This document shows positions 23,022-35,070 of a stretch of 64,000 nucleotides of DNA, piece after piece. The position numbers were made by a program, and so were the translations under genes. The first letter of the stretch is position 1; each line of letters begins with the position of its first letter. Where the stretch lies: assembly GCA_022385755.1 (NCBI GenBank), contig MU278369.1, forward strand, positions 225,675-289,674, in the 5' to 3' direction. The notes beneath the pieces are model-generated. The model did not search any database. It was not told where the DNA came from and saw nothing but the letters and a program-made list of their open reading frames with translations. The stretch comes from Trametopsis cervina (taxonomy: Eukaryota > Basidiomycota > Agaricomycetes > Polyporales > Irpicaceae).

Positions 23022-24534
23022 CGTCCTACGGCAGAAATATGCTCAATAATGACTGTGAGAGATGAAGTTGATACGCACTTGGTCCGCTACTCATGAGGTA
23101 CCTGAGGGATAAAGAGTTCGCGTCTTGGGTTCCGAAGAGTCGCCTCTGACTCCAGCCTTAAGTACGTGAGGCAGAAGTACGCGCTGTTGTTCGTCTAGCG
23201 GGATTCTGTACATACCGAGATTCGTGGCCTTGCACCTAAACTTTGAAGGAGACTAGCACAAAAGCACCGATCAGAGAAGCATGGAAGTTACATGCTGAGA
23301 TCCCAAACCAGGCCTCCTGAGACTGAGAGGGGACTAGATGCGCAGCTGGAAGATTCGCTACGCTCAGAGATCTGATTCATCATGGCGTGGTGTAGACATA
23401 CTCGACATACTAACCAATGTGAACGCCTCACATTCATGCATATCGACATGCTGTGCCTTACATGAAAAGGGGATTTGTCCGCTTGTTGGGAGCAACGAGA
23501 TAGAGAAGACTGCGACAGGACAATATAGCCACGCCCACCATGAACGATAGAGCACGAGGGTCCCTAAGATGAGAATATGACAGTCAGTCGGATACCACAA
23601 GAGGGAGACGGCTCATACCACGCACCGTACACCGATTGATTCCGGATTACGTGACAGGCGTGCTCAGGGTATCGTTGCTAGCACATGGACAGATGAGCGC
23701 AGGACATTGACTCGTGCTAGCTTCCCAGCATGGAATGAATGATGATTTGGTCGTTTAGCGTGAGATTGTGGAACAAACGATCGTCTTGCATGCCAGTCCG
23801 GGATGGTCGTGAGAGCGGCGCCGTGTGTGAGCGACTAATCCAGGCGCGAGCATGTTCCTGCACAGTCATACAGGTCGAATACGATGACTTCGTTGCATTT
23901 AGGTCTCGGGGGAACTTCAAAGGACCGATCCAAGAGGCGTCGGTTCGGACAAGATGTGTGAGGCCTCTTCCCTATCAAAAGCACGAATGGATAGAGTTCA
24001 CGTCAAAGTTCAGGGTCCAGCCCACTGAAGAGCTCGGGTCTACAGATTACCACGTAGCACAGGAGCAGTGCAAGAATAGAGGTCCCGTGGTTTCCTTCAT
24101 GGATATCGGGCGTCGGGAAGTTTCAATATTGGCGTCATAGGAGGCACTGTAATGTCTCCTTCCAGTGTGCCACTTGCAGGCACCAAGTTGCAGTGAATAT
24201 GTGAGCACCGGTCATTGCCGCCGAAATTCATCAAGAAATCTGGAAATCATGCATCAAAGATAAGTTATGTGCGACTTGCGCTCGGAACAAACGAAGATGG
24301 AAGCTCACGTATTGCATCAAGCGTCGCAGCGAATTACTGCGGGGCATTGCATTCCGACACGTAGTTCAGGGGCTAGCAACGTGAATACTAACAGTAAGCC
24401 GCAGGTGATAAATCGCCCGCGACATCCGGACGTTTAGCCTCCTCATCTATTCAGCAAACGGCCGAGACGGAACGACTTGGTAAAGTGTGAGACAATATCC
24501 GCCTCAGCAAAGCGTGAGGCGCACCTGTCTCAAA
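23022..24534. other. Conserved upstream region of caspase copy A
   Basis: About 1.5 kb between the caspase start and the end of the duplicated segment. It is conserved in copy B (27850-29337), although no single frame stays open in both copies. A plus-strand frame 23739-24140 is open here but broken in copy B. On the minus strand near 23950-23870 both copies can encode LDRSFEVPPRPKCNEVIVFD, possibly a fossil exon. I cannot assign a gene. Confidence 0.4.
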
Positions 24535-25497
24535 GTCTGATCAAAGCTGAAAGCGCGATGATGCTACCTATGCACGCATCGATATCCAGCGTGTTCCCTC
24601 CTCCCCTCACCCTTTGCCTGCCTTTGCTGATATTCTTCTGCAATGTTCGACGGATCGATGAGGCATGCTGAGACTGCTGAGATGGCGCACGACGCTCAGC
24701 AGCAGCACGACACCATCTTGGGCGGCCCTCGTCCATACACACGCCGACGATGAGAAGCATACGCTGAGCGCTGACGATATCGTTCGTCAGCCCTCCCTTC
24801 CATGAGCTGTTGAGCCGCGGGTGCATCTCCCCTTCCACATCCCTCCCTAGACGAGGAACGCGTTCGTGCTCATGGTTTGGTTTAGTTTTTCCAGGAGACG
24901 AACGCGACCCCGTGACCTCTCCCTTTCCCACGACCATCCCCTCCCTCTTTCCCTTCCATCCTCTCGTCGGTACACCGAGCTCTCAACGTTCATGCCCGCA
25001 CGCTTCTCGCGGCCTTTCTGCGCGAGGAATGCGTCGACGGCGACCTTGCTCCTGACGAGAGTCATGCGCGGTTGGGCGCGCCGCATCCAGGGGAAGAGTT
25101 TGAGTTTACAGTAGTCAGGGCTTTGAGGTCGTGGAGGCATAGAGCACGGTCGAAACTAAAGAGTTTTTCACGTCGCCTTGCTTGTCAAGGGCTCAGAAAG
25201 CGCGAGAGATGGGCATTCCGGGTCAAGTCCAATTTTGAGCCCGATATCACTGTGTTATCTTCATGAGGACAGAAAATGGTTGCGTAGTACACGACCGCAT
25301 AGTGAGTCTTTCAATTATAAGTCTGCATATTACAGATACGTCTATAAGCACTACGGAGTGATCCTCGACTATTCCTGGTCACGTTACCGTACATGTCCTA
25401 GCAATCATGGATTCATCTTGGTTCTACATAATCGTGATGTCCACACATCCATAATGTCCAGGCTGACCAAAGTGGTCTGGGTTACATGTGTTTTCTT
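24535..25497. other. Single-copy spacer between the two duplicated segments
   Basis: This ~960 bp island has no partner in the duplication. A minus-strand frame 25140-24847 starts with ATG and encodes 97 residues (MPPRPQSPDYCKLKLFPWM, then a basic Arg/Glu-rich part). The first half looks protein-like and the second half is low complexity. It could be a small gene or a relic. Nothing else is recognised. Confidence 0.3.
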
Positions 25498-28400
25498 CAG
25501 ATGGCTGGTTCCATATGCGTCAATCCACACCAAGGGCAGCCGTCAGCAATAAATCCATTTTGATTAAAATACAACAGAGCATAGGCCTATTTGATACACC
25601 AAGAGCGAAGATGAGAATATAGTTACACGAGGAATAAATACCGCCTTCTCGGAAGGCAGGGTGAAAATAACGAAGGACTCAGTGGACGACATATACCGGT
25701 AAAGTAATCGCGTCCCATGTGGATGCCTTCTTTAGTGGGGGTGGCTTCGCAGCACCACGAGACAACGGATCATGTTGCGGGGTAGCGTCTTCCTTGTTTG
25801 GGTGCTTCCTGATAAGAGGTGAAGTGGTTTTTGGGAACGGAGAAGGTTGCTCGATGAACGATAGGTCAACTTGTTCCGTCGAGACAAAGATCTTGATGAA
25901 ACACATATTTGTGTTTGCACATCGAGGGACGGAAAAGACGAAGGGAGATGTGCCACTTGAGCCGTAGCCAACATGAAGCTCTCCACGGCTCTCCAAGCAT
26001 GGGTCCACCTTGTATCCGTGGAGCGTGGTGCCTGGGAGGTAATATGCCCCTAGACAAATGAACATAGCAAAGTGAGCAGAATGGTCAAAACACAAGAGTA
26101 AAACCCTTACGGATGCTAAGATCACTGTCAAAGAGAAAGACAGTAACGTACAGGGGTGCGCTGACTTTGCTCTGTACCTGAAGGGCGTACTCAACACCAG
26201 CGCTCACATGGACCGGAGAGTGGTCGTTGTGCATTAAGTCTTCTTTGAGGTGAGCCCGCAGATGGAAGAAATTGCGATCAGCTATCTCGCCGAAGTGAAC
26301 GTTGATCTTGTCGCGCAGTATGTCTCGAGCGGATTGCCGAGTAAGATGCCAGCGAAAGTGTGCCATCGCGCGCACAATCCGATATAGCTGCTCGGGGATG
26401 AAGTCGATAGTGTACGGGATCGAGAATGGGATGGTCGTCGAATTGGAGATGAGACCTGGCAAAGCAAATCCGATCTTCCCGCCATCATGGTACACATGCA
26501 CCTCGGGGGAACAGGCGTCGGTAAGGACCAAAAGCCCGGAGACTTCGTGTTTGACGAGCTGAGTGGTGTCATGGTCGTCTGCGAGAAAGTAGAGCCCTAG
26601 CAGGTTCTTCTCGCCACGGCTACTCTCAAAAACACTAGTACTCTGTGGGAGGGTGGAAGGAGGAGAAGGTTCGAGATATTTCAAAGTCGCTGAAAACTCT
26701 CGAAGATCGTCGACCATCAGTATCTTCTCAGCATGGCCCTCGATAGGGTTGGCGAGTTTGAACTGGCTTGAAGCCGTAATTCCATGTATTGCCCCCGCGG
26801 AGAGCTTGTAAGTAGCCTTGCCATGTAGAATAGCTTCGAAATAGTGTGGCGGAGGAGTGGATTTGTTATCAAAGATGTAACGACCCTTATGGAAGCCTTC
26901 ACACTGTGGATTTTGTCTACCATGCGCAATATTACCACCGGAGAACGATACTGAGACAACTGTAAGCACTCACCTAAGCCCTCTCTTACTGAGCTGCAGA
27001 CCCATCTTCTCAAGTAGTTGATAATAAGTGAGCTTCTTCTCCATCAAAGCTGGCATAGCTGCCAGCAGGGCCTCAGTGAACACCCCCTTCCCATTGTTCT
27101 CGAATGCCTCCTCATAGGCACCACAGGCAGACATAAGCACATGAGAGCTCATGCTACTGTAATGAGCGGCAGGAAATCCATCCGAGGCAGGAGCCGATAG
27201 GATATCCTCGTCCAAATTTGGAGGGAGGGTAGTCTTAGTAGAGATGGCACGAGGCCTAAGATGGTTGTGGAAAGCATGGCCGGTATGATTAGATGTTTGC
27301 CCGTTACGCGTGCCTGACCCAGAATGACAGCAGTCGAGAATCACCGTCTGTATGGAAAGACGTTCAGTATGCTAGTGGGTACAAATCGACACAACTTACA
27401 ATATTATCGCCTTTCACTCCTGCTAGCTGGTTGAACAGTGCCCCAAGCGTTCTATCCGGGATTCCGGGAACACCACCTCCGTTCAAGTCCACTATGAAGT
27501 CATGTGGGATGAGCAGCTGTACCTCTGGATCCCTGTCACCCCACCCTACCGGCGGCTGAGCGACACCACCATGGCCTGCGAAGTAAATAAGGATGGGATC
27601 GTCGCGCTGGATGGCTGAGTTGCACTTGAGGGACGAAATGCGCGAGAGAATGTTACTTCGGGTTGCTTTCTCGTTCCTCAGGGAAATTATATTTTTGGAG
27701 GGGACTTTCAACATATTCCGAAGGAAGGCCTCCATATGGTCCGCGTCAGCGACAGCTCCTGTGAGGTCGGGAGCGCCGATATCATCGCCATAGGGTTTTC
27801 TATACTTGTCGATACCTATGACGATGGCCTGTAGCGAGGAGAACATCATCTTACAATAGAAATAAGGTCAATAATGACCGTGAGAGACAAAGCTGATACG
27901 TACCTGGTCCGCTGCTACTGAAGCACCTGGATGACAGAGTTGGCGTTTTGGAGTCTGCAGACTCGCCTCTGACAGCAGTCTTAAGTAGGAGGCCGGAGTG
28001 TGGGCTGTTGTTGGTCTAGCGGGCTTTTGCACGTACCGCGTTCGTAGCCTCGCAGCTACATTTGAAGGACACGAACCAAAAGTAACGATCAGGGAAGCAT
28101 GGCTGAGATCTCAAATTCGGCCTTTTGAGACGGGGAGAGGACCACATGCGCATTTGAAAGATCCGCTACGGCCAGAGATCTGAGCCATCATAGCGTGGAG
28201 TCACCATACTCGATGTGCCGACCAATCTGAACGCTTCACATCATGCATGTCACTTACAAGTCGACAAGTTGTGTCCTATATGAAAAGGGGATTTGTGCGT
28301 TTGCTGGACAAACGAGACACAGGAGATTGCGACAAGACGATATAGCCACGTCCACCATAACCATGGAGCACAAGGGTCCCTAAGATGAGAGCATGTATGA

Positions 28401-29337
28401 CGGTCAATTGGATCCACGAGGGGGGGATAGCTCCTACCACGTACAGTACACTGATTAGATTCTGCACTACGGTGTGCTCGGGACACCGGTGCTAGTTGCA
28501 GGGCACATAGACAGATGAGCGCAGGATATTGACGCGTACTAGCTTCCCAGCATGGAAAGAATGATGATTTGGTCGTTTAGCGTGAGACTGCGCTACAAAC
28601 CGATCGTCTTGCATGCCAGTCCGGGATGGTCGTGGCAGCGGCGGCAGTGTGTGGGCGACTAACCCGGGTACGAAGTGAAGAGAGGTCGAACACGATGACT
28701 TCGTTACATTTAGGTCTCGGGGGAACTTCAAAGGACCGATCCAAGGGGCGTCGGTTCGGACAAGATATGTGAGGCCCCTTCCCTGGCAAGGCCATGAATG
28801 AATAGAGTTCTACGTCAAAGTTCAGGCTCCAGCATACTGAAGAGCACGGGCCTATAGATTACCACGTAGCGCAGGAGCACTGCAAGAAGAAAAGTCCCAC
28901 GGTTTCCTGCCTGGATATCGCGCGTCGGGAACTTTCGATACTGGCGTCACTTGAGGGCGTGCGTCTTTCCAGCAATGTCAACTGCAGGCATTAAGTTGCA
29001 GTGAGTGGGTGACCACTAGTCACTGCAAATTCATCAAGAAATCTGGAAATCATGCGTCAGAGGTATGTATGTGCGACTTGCGTTCGGAACAAACGAAGAT
29101 GGAAGCTCACGTATTGAATCCAGTGTCGCAGCGAATTACTACGGGCGATCGCATTCCCATAACGTGACATAGCTCATGAGCCAGCATCTGGATAATAACA
29201 GTAAGCCACAGGTCGCCCGCGACAGTCGGGACGTTCAGCCTCCTTGTGTGTATAGCGAGCACCCGGAATGGAACAGCTGGACAGAGTGTGAGATGTGTAC
29301 GTATACACCGCAACAAAGCATGAGGCGCACCTGTTCA
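25498..29337. repeat. Segmental duplication, copy B
   Basis: Partner of the segment at about 20571-24534, same orientation, about 3.84 kb. It carries the second caspase-like gene and its upstream region. The two units are separated by about 960 bp of unrelated sequence. Ends are estimated by eye from shared short strings. Confidence 0.85.
25679..27849 (-). CDS. Caspase-like protease (peptidase C14 type), copy B
   Basis: Tandem paralogue of the gene at 20812-23021. Four exons, 27849-27400, 27347-26974, 26916-26111 and 26049-25679, with splice positions matching copy A, give 666 residues. Catalytic His (ILIYFAGHGG) and Cys (VILDCCHSGSG) are kept, so the enzyme is probably active. Relative to copy A it starts MMFSSLQAIVIGIDKY and lacks the short insert after IDKY. 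The C-terminal extension is conserved along its whole length (NPQCEGFHKGRYIFDN, YKLSAGAIHGITASSQFKL, SYIEQPSPFPK-like), which argues that this domain is functional. The 5' UTR intron is also conserved (gtacgt..gtaag|ATG). Both copies remaining full length after clear divergence suggests selection. Confidence 0.9.
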
Positions 29338-29705
29338 GAAATCAAGTGCGCTTAGGGATGTCAATGCACCAATCTGTGGCTTGATAGAGTACCAGTATGA
29401 CCTGACGTTCTAAAACGCCCCTGGCGCAAATACGAATGACAGGCAACGAAGCGGTGAAAGAGCATTGAAATTCGGGCAGCCTGAATTTGAATCGCTGAGC
29501 CACCATGAAGGTCTACACTGAGCATGCAAGCGGCGTATGGTGGGTTCATGTCTGGTTCACGTGATTACAGGAAAAGTTCTTAGCGCCTGATCCGCTCGAC
29601 CTAAGCAAACTAACACTACAGGACGTCCTACCTTCTATCACCTCGATTTTTGAAGCCCCTCTGCCTCCGATACGTGAGGTTCTAGAGGCAGGTATCTCAG
29701 ACATC
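27850..29705. other. Upstream region of caspase copy B and DBP9 promoter
   Basis: Up to ~29337 this matches the region upstream of copy A. On the minus strand, 29316-29107 reads into LAHELCHVMGM, which contains an HExxH zinc-protease-like pattern, but copy A has a different frame at that place, so this is probably chance or a fossil. From ~29340 to 29705 the sequence is single copy and should contain the DBP9 promoter. No supported gene. Confidence 0.35.
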
Positions 29706-32055
29706 ATGCCAGACTCACGCTTAGTGGATCAGAAAGCAACCTTTGCCTCTTTTGCACATATACTCGATGCGCGCCTTCTCCGAGCATTGGCTGATCTGGG
29801 ATTCGCGAGACCTACACTTGTTCAAACAAAAGCAATTCCGCTCGCGTTAGAGAATAAGGATATCTTAGCAAGGGCCCGCACGGGGAGCGGAAAGACTGCG
29901 GCATACTGTATTCCCGTGGTGCAGAAAGTATTGAATGCGAAGTCTGTGAGTTTTACTGTTCTTGTGGCAATCTCGTCTGGCAAGCAGAGTCTTTTCCACC
30001 TTTATGCGATACTAATGTGCAAATAGGCACCCGGGTCAAGCTCTGACCATGCAAATACCCGTGCACTCATCCTGGTACCTACACGAGAGCTTTCTGAACA
30101 AGTCTCGACACATCTACGAGGATTGACGACATATTGCGACAAAGAAGTCACACATATCAACGTTTGCAATGGGACTACTACTCATTTGCAACGGTGAGGA
30201 ATTTTCTCTGTTACTTACAGCTACCCTAATGATTCCCGTGTGGAAGGACATTGCTTGCAGATAGACCTGACGTCGTTGTAGCAACTCCGTCACGAGCACT
30301 AGATCTTTTACGGTCGAAGGTACGCTTTTGTCCGGTGTCTTATCTCTCCATCCTTACGTTCTGGTTGCAGGCGCTTTCACTATCATCTCTGGACACCCTC
30401 GTGATTGACGAAGCGGACCTGATCCTTTCATACGGCCACGACCAGGATGTTCGTCAAATATTCTCTGGCGCATACCTACCGAAAGTCTTCCAGTCATTCT
30501 TGATGAGTGCCACTATGACGGAAGATGTAGAAGCGCTGAAGGGTTTGGCGTTGCGAAGTCCTGTAAGTCATAACACTCCCCCATCTCGCGAGTTTACTCA
30601 AGAGAGTGTTTAGGTGATACTCAAGTTGGAAGAGGATGAAGATGAGGCGGCCAATCTTACCCAGTACTCCGTTCGGTTTGTGCTCACTAGTGGAGTCGAT
30701 AAATATACGCTGATGCGGATTCTCGCAGGTGTTCCGAAGTCGACAAATTTCTGCTCACTTACGTGATCTTGAAACTCAAACTGATCAAGGGAAAATGTAT
30801 CATCTTCGTCAACGACGTAGACCGATGTTACCGAGTCAAGCTTTTCCTTGAGCAATTCTCGATCAAAAGCTGTGTTCTGAATTCGGAACTCCCGCTGAAC
30901 TCCCGGTGCGTATTGCAGACACCCAGAGCTCTCAAGGCTGACTGCGAACTCTAGATATCACGTTGTGCAGGAGTTCAATAAAGGTGTCTACGACTACATA
31001 ATTGCTTCAGATGAGAATGTAGGGAAAGGAGAACAAGATACCGAAGAGGAACAAGAAGAGGAAGTTGAAAAAGATGAGCGTGAGTTTTCGTGTTCGTACG
31101 GGCCTGGCTTGGATACTGACAAAGTGCACCAGTCATTTCAACCCAGAGAGAGACACAAGCAAACGATACAGAAGAAGGTCATGACTCAGAACCGGAAGCT
31201 GACGCCGGTTCGTTGAAGCGCAAACGATCTTCGAGTCCTGCTCCGACCACTTCCAAGTCCTCAAAACGAAAGAAGGGTCGTAGAGGCGGCGATAACGAGT
31301 ACGGCGTTTCGCGAGGAGTGGATTTCGTGGACGTCGCATGCGTTCTCAATTTCGACCTCCCATCATCTTCACGTTCTTATACCCATCGTGTCGGGCGCAC
31401 TGCACGTGCAGGACGGACCGGTATGGCGCTGTCTTTTGTAGTTCCAGAAGCGGAATGGGGCAAGAACAAAGTGGTTGGTGGTGTAGAAAGCACGAAACGC
31501 GACGAGAAGGTGTTCTCCAAGATCGAAACTGAACAAGCCGCACGGGGAAGTAAGATCAAGGAGTACCAATTTGATATGAAGCAGGTAGAGGCGTTCAGGT
31601 ATAGGATGGAGGATGCTCTGCGAGCAGTTACGAGAAGTTCAATACGCGAGGCCAGGATTAAGGAGCTGAAGAACGAGATTCTCAACTCTGACAAGCTCAA
31701 GGTAAGTTGATACATCATTGTTCTCTTACCAGTGGCCTAACAGTGACTCTTACAGGCACATTTCGAGGACAATCCTCTCGATCTGGAGTATCTTCGCCAT
31801 GACAAACCACTACACCCGACCCGAGTACAGTCCCACATGAAGCACATACCAAAGTATCTTCTTCCCCGACTTGCTGCTGTGCCTGGCACAGAGGGTGAGG
31901 CAGAGTCGAGTAACGCAGACGTCGGGTTCTTGCCATTCAAAAAATCTGAGAGAGGACGTGGTCGAGGGAGAGGTAGGGGCGGGAGGGGCCGAGGCGGATT
32001 TGGCGGAAGAGGGGGTAAAAAGAAGTCAGACCCTCTGAAAAAATTTGGTCGATGA
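29706..32055 (+). CDS. DBP9: DEAD-box RNA helicase Dbp9 (DDX56-like)
   Basis: ATP-dependent RNA helicase of the nucleolus, needed for 60S ribosome assembly. Nine exons, 29706-29945, 30027-30193, 30247-30319, 30371-30562, 30614-30675, 30729-30905, 30955-31079, 31133-31701 and 31756-32055, in phase, give 634 residues. Motifs in order: Q motif [14 protein letters not shown], motif I ARTGSGKT, Ia [12 protein letters not shown], motif [11 protein letters not shown], motif [18 protein letters not shown] segment, and [13 protein letters not shown]. Between the helicase core blocks lies the acidic and Lys/Arg-rich insert typical of Dbp9 (about 60-100 residues), and the C-terminus is an [14 protein letters not shown] tail, fit for RNA binding. 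Sequence such as [17 protein letters not shown] matches Dbp9 specifically. The donor of intron 5 is gtttgt, unusual but in phase. Confidence 0.95.
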
Positions 32056-32216
32056 TTTCCATGTCCGCTAGTGTATATGCTTGTAATATCCAGGCCTCAA
32101 GCACTGTATGCTACTGTATCGCTATAGTGTTGGTATCATACAACATATACGGTAACACTGCAAATAACACGGCTAGGTATCAGAATATGAAGAAGACAGA
32201 TAAGTTATGGACGTGA
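32056..32216. other. Convergent 3' gap, DBP9 / kinase
   Basis: Only 161 bp separate the two stop codons, so the 3' UTRs of these convergent genes probably overlap. Confidence 0.5.
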
Positions 32217-34792
32217 TTAATTTTGCGTGCGGTCAACACGAAGAGACAGTGCGTTTAGACGTTTACTGAGACCTGCAATGTCCTTCAAGAGCGTCTCATG
32301 TCGTCTTTCAAGTTCGTCGAAAGGATCCACGTTAGATAGGGACCGGCCCAGGATACCATCGGTTAACATCGGAGGGTCTGCTTGGGTATCCTGCCATTGG
32401 GGGTCGAATGGCATGCTAGGAGAGAGTAGACCCCTGCTGTCCACGCTTGGCATACTGTTATGCCCGAGTTTGAGGACGTATGAGCCGATACTACCACTGG
32501 CTGTAGGGGTCTGACTCCCCTTCGACAAGGCCATGGACAAAGCAGATACAGGGCGGGGACTAGGGCTGGGACTATACATCAATCCGGAATCCATGCTGGA
32601 ATCACTTTCAGACGGCGGTGTGGTCTGACGGTTCGGATCACGAGCAGGGATGGTTCCAGAGAGCGTAGAGGCCGAAAGGAGTGAGAAAGATGCTCCGCCT
32701 GCCGACTCCGAAGTTGTCGTAGCAGTAGGGTCCATATGATACGAGACTCCAGCACTGTCACCATTGAAGACCGTCACTGATCGATCGAAGCGTAACTCTT
32801 TCAGGGTGGAAGAGCGCGACCGGCCGGCTGAGGCAAGAATCCTTGGCTTTCGTCCACTCTCCAGCACCTTTTTGCGCGCGCTCATGCCCACGCAGTTGAC
32901 CAGCTGTTTCATTGCTTCCCTGTCCGAGACAGCCCGCCGCGGCGCCGTACGCCTGATTGTGCCTGTTCCTGGTAAAGTGTGGAACGGGGTCATGGCACTG
33001 GGTCGTACAGGAGTTGCGAAAGGATAGCGCTGCGGAGTGGCTTGCTCACTGAACTTTCTTGTGGACTGCAGAACACGAGGAGTTGCAGCTATTTTCTGCG
33101 TGGAAGAGGATAGTACTTCTGTGAAAGCATCCATCGATGGACCCCAGGTGAACCCAATGAAAGACGAGGCTGCGCGTTCCCGCAAGATAGACTTGTTTGA
33201 TTTTGAGGGGGTAGGCTGTACGACAGAAAATCCGGGAGATGCGGCGGATGACTGAAAGAGACCTGAAAATGCGAAGCGGTCTGAGCTAGACTCATCGTGT
33301 TCCAATGAGACGTTCGATGGTATTGTAGGAGTAGCAGAATATGTAAACTGCGGTACATGAAGCATCTCTGGTTTACGCTCTGGGAAGGTGGAGTTTTCAG
33401 CTACCTTTTCATCTCGATGAACAACGAAACTGACCTTCATGTAGACCGTCCCAGTTTACACCGTAGAAAAAGGGATGTGTCTGTATCTCGTGTGTAGACA
33501 GACGGCCCAGCCGTAGTTCAGCCGCGGTGAGTAGCCTAGAAAAAGCTCAGCGTCAGAAAACGCAGCTGTGCAGCGGATCCTTACCGTCTAATGAGATCTT
33601 GCAGTTGTGCCGAGACTTGCACGGACGTTTTAAACCGCAGACTTCGCTACGAAGGAGCGAGTCAGCAAGATAAGTAGGTGCAAATAGTGGACTACGCACA
33701 CAATGGTCCATGATTTTTAAGTAGGTATGGCGAATGTCATTTGCGAAGAAAGGAGCTGTGCCATAAATCATTTCGTAGAGCATCGCACCAAAGCTCCACC
33801 AATCCGTTTCTCGCCCATAACCTCCAGGCTCGTGATCTCCGATGGACGACGATACATCTCGACTATCCTCAGCCATCTCTAGTGCTACAAGTGCTTCCTC
33901 ATGGCATTGCAGAATTTCTGGAGATATGTAGTCACATGTTCCGCACGGCACAAGACAATATTTCTTCGGTACACGCTGGCCACCGTCAGAAGCTTGTGGC
34001 AACAATGGGGCAGCAGAGCCAAAGTCAATAAGTAGAAGTCGGCCGTCGCTTTTGAGAACAAAGTTGTGGGGCTTGATATCTCTACACCACGAATTAAGTC
34101 AATCCGTAGCTTGAGATGTAGCTGACCATCCATACCTATGGACAAAGCCTTGCGAATGGCACCAGTGAATGGCACTCACAATCTGTGGTGCCCACCAGCA
34201 TACGTCCGTCTCAGAGATACGGCCGTCAAGTGAGCTTGACTCAAGGACGTCCCATAAGGTCCCACCTTCGGCATACTCCATGACGAGATTCAGGTGTGTT
34301 TCTGTCTGAAATGCACACAGAAGGTGAGGTGCCCAATTTGATCTACTTATCCTTGCACGAAGAAGGAGGTCGCGCTCAAACCGAGGTGAACATTGCTGAT
34401 CCAGCACATATCAATCCTATGCACTAAGCAACAGTACTTAGAGAGACTTACGTCATGCGCCCTCAAAGCGAAGTTCTTTTCAACAGATTTCCGTATGTAT
34501 ACTTTCCCATCAATTTTGCAAGTCACAACGTCAATCTGCCCCTGAGATAAGTATCACTCGAGAACAACAAGGATGCACTGACCACACCATACTGCCCATA
34601 TTCCAGAGTGCCTAACATGTTCAAATCTTTTTCTCCAAACTTCAATCTCTCAATCTCACTTGTCCTGGCTAACGTCAAATTAGTATCACCTACAATTGGG
34701 GCTCCTTCGATACCATTACATACCGGTTGTACCAATAACGCTTTGGCCATGGACGATACGATCCAATGCGATACCATGACTATCTTCGTCAT
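32217..34792 (-). CDS. AGC-type Ser/Thr protein kinase (citron/DMPK-like)
   Basis: Predicted serine/threonine kinase. Seven exons, 34792-34583, 34541-34452, 34395-34136, 34081-33700, 33646-33585, 33535-33435 and 33379-32217, in phase, give 755 residues. A short N-terminus leads to the glycine loop LGTLEYGQYGVG and the lysine in YIRKSVEK. Then come VMEYAEGGTLWDVL, the catalytic loop HRDIKPHNF split by an intron, DFGSAAP, the APE-equivalent YISPEIL and DWWSFGAMLYEMIYGTAPF. After HPFFYGVNWDGLHE the C-terminal ~390 residues are Ser/Thr/Pro-rich and probably disordered, ending in a short heptad-like helix. The DFGSA form and AGC tail suggest the citron/ROCK/DMPK branch; the long coiled coil of those kinases is absent. 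It shares a divergent promoter with AP180. Confidence 0.88.
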
Positions 34793-35070
34793 CCCTTCCG
34801 CCTAAAAGTTCGGTGAGACGCGCCTTTCGCGACCGCCATGCTGCAGACATCAAACATTTGGCAGCAATTGCGAGACAAGGCTTGAAGACCAGGATCGCGG
34901 TTGATGCTCAAAGCTATTCACGGGTCGCAGCGCCACAAAGCCACATCACGTGTGCGGCGCGCTGCCCATCCGGGCAATCCGCATCAAAGCCCGCCCCTCG
35001 TGAGTAACCTCCACCAACCTCAGCCCACTCGGGCCCTCATCCCGCTAAGACACGGATACGGGATCGCACC
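34793..35070. promoter_or_regulatory. Divergent promoter, kinase / AP180
   Basis: This 278 bp region separates two divergent start codons, so promoter elements are probably shared. It contains a CACGTG-like atcacgtgtg near 34945. No TATA box is evident. Confidence 0.5.

Larger units (their letters stand above)
20571..24534. repeat. Segmental duplication, copy A
   Basis: About 3.96 kb that recurs in the same orientation at about 25498-29337. Similarity runs from before the 3' end of the caspase-like gene (shared acaacagagcat near 20665 and 25571), through the whole gene, and about 1.5 kb beyond its start codon (shared aaatctggaaatcatgc near 24237 and 29038, and gaggcgcacctgt near 24516 and 29321). 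The copies differ by many substitutions and small indels, so the duplication is not recent. The ends are estimated by eye. Confidence 0.85.

Noticed and set aside
23739..24140. 133-codon ORF upstream of caspase copy A
   Set aside because: The homologous stretch in copy B (about 28560-28970) is broken by stops and indels, so the frame is not conserved.
33379..33435. Apparent in-frame stop and frameshift between the kinase domain and its C-terminal part
   Set aside because: A 55 bp intron (gtcagt..cccag) joins GLHE to ERKPEMLH in phase 1, so the gene is intact.
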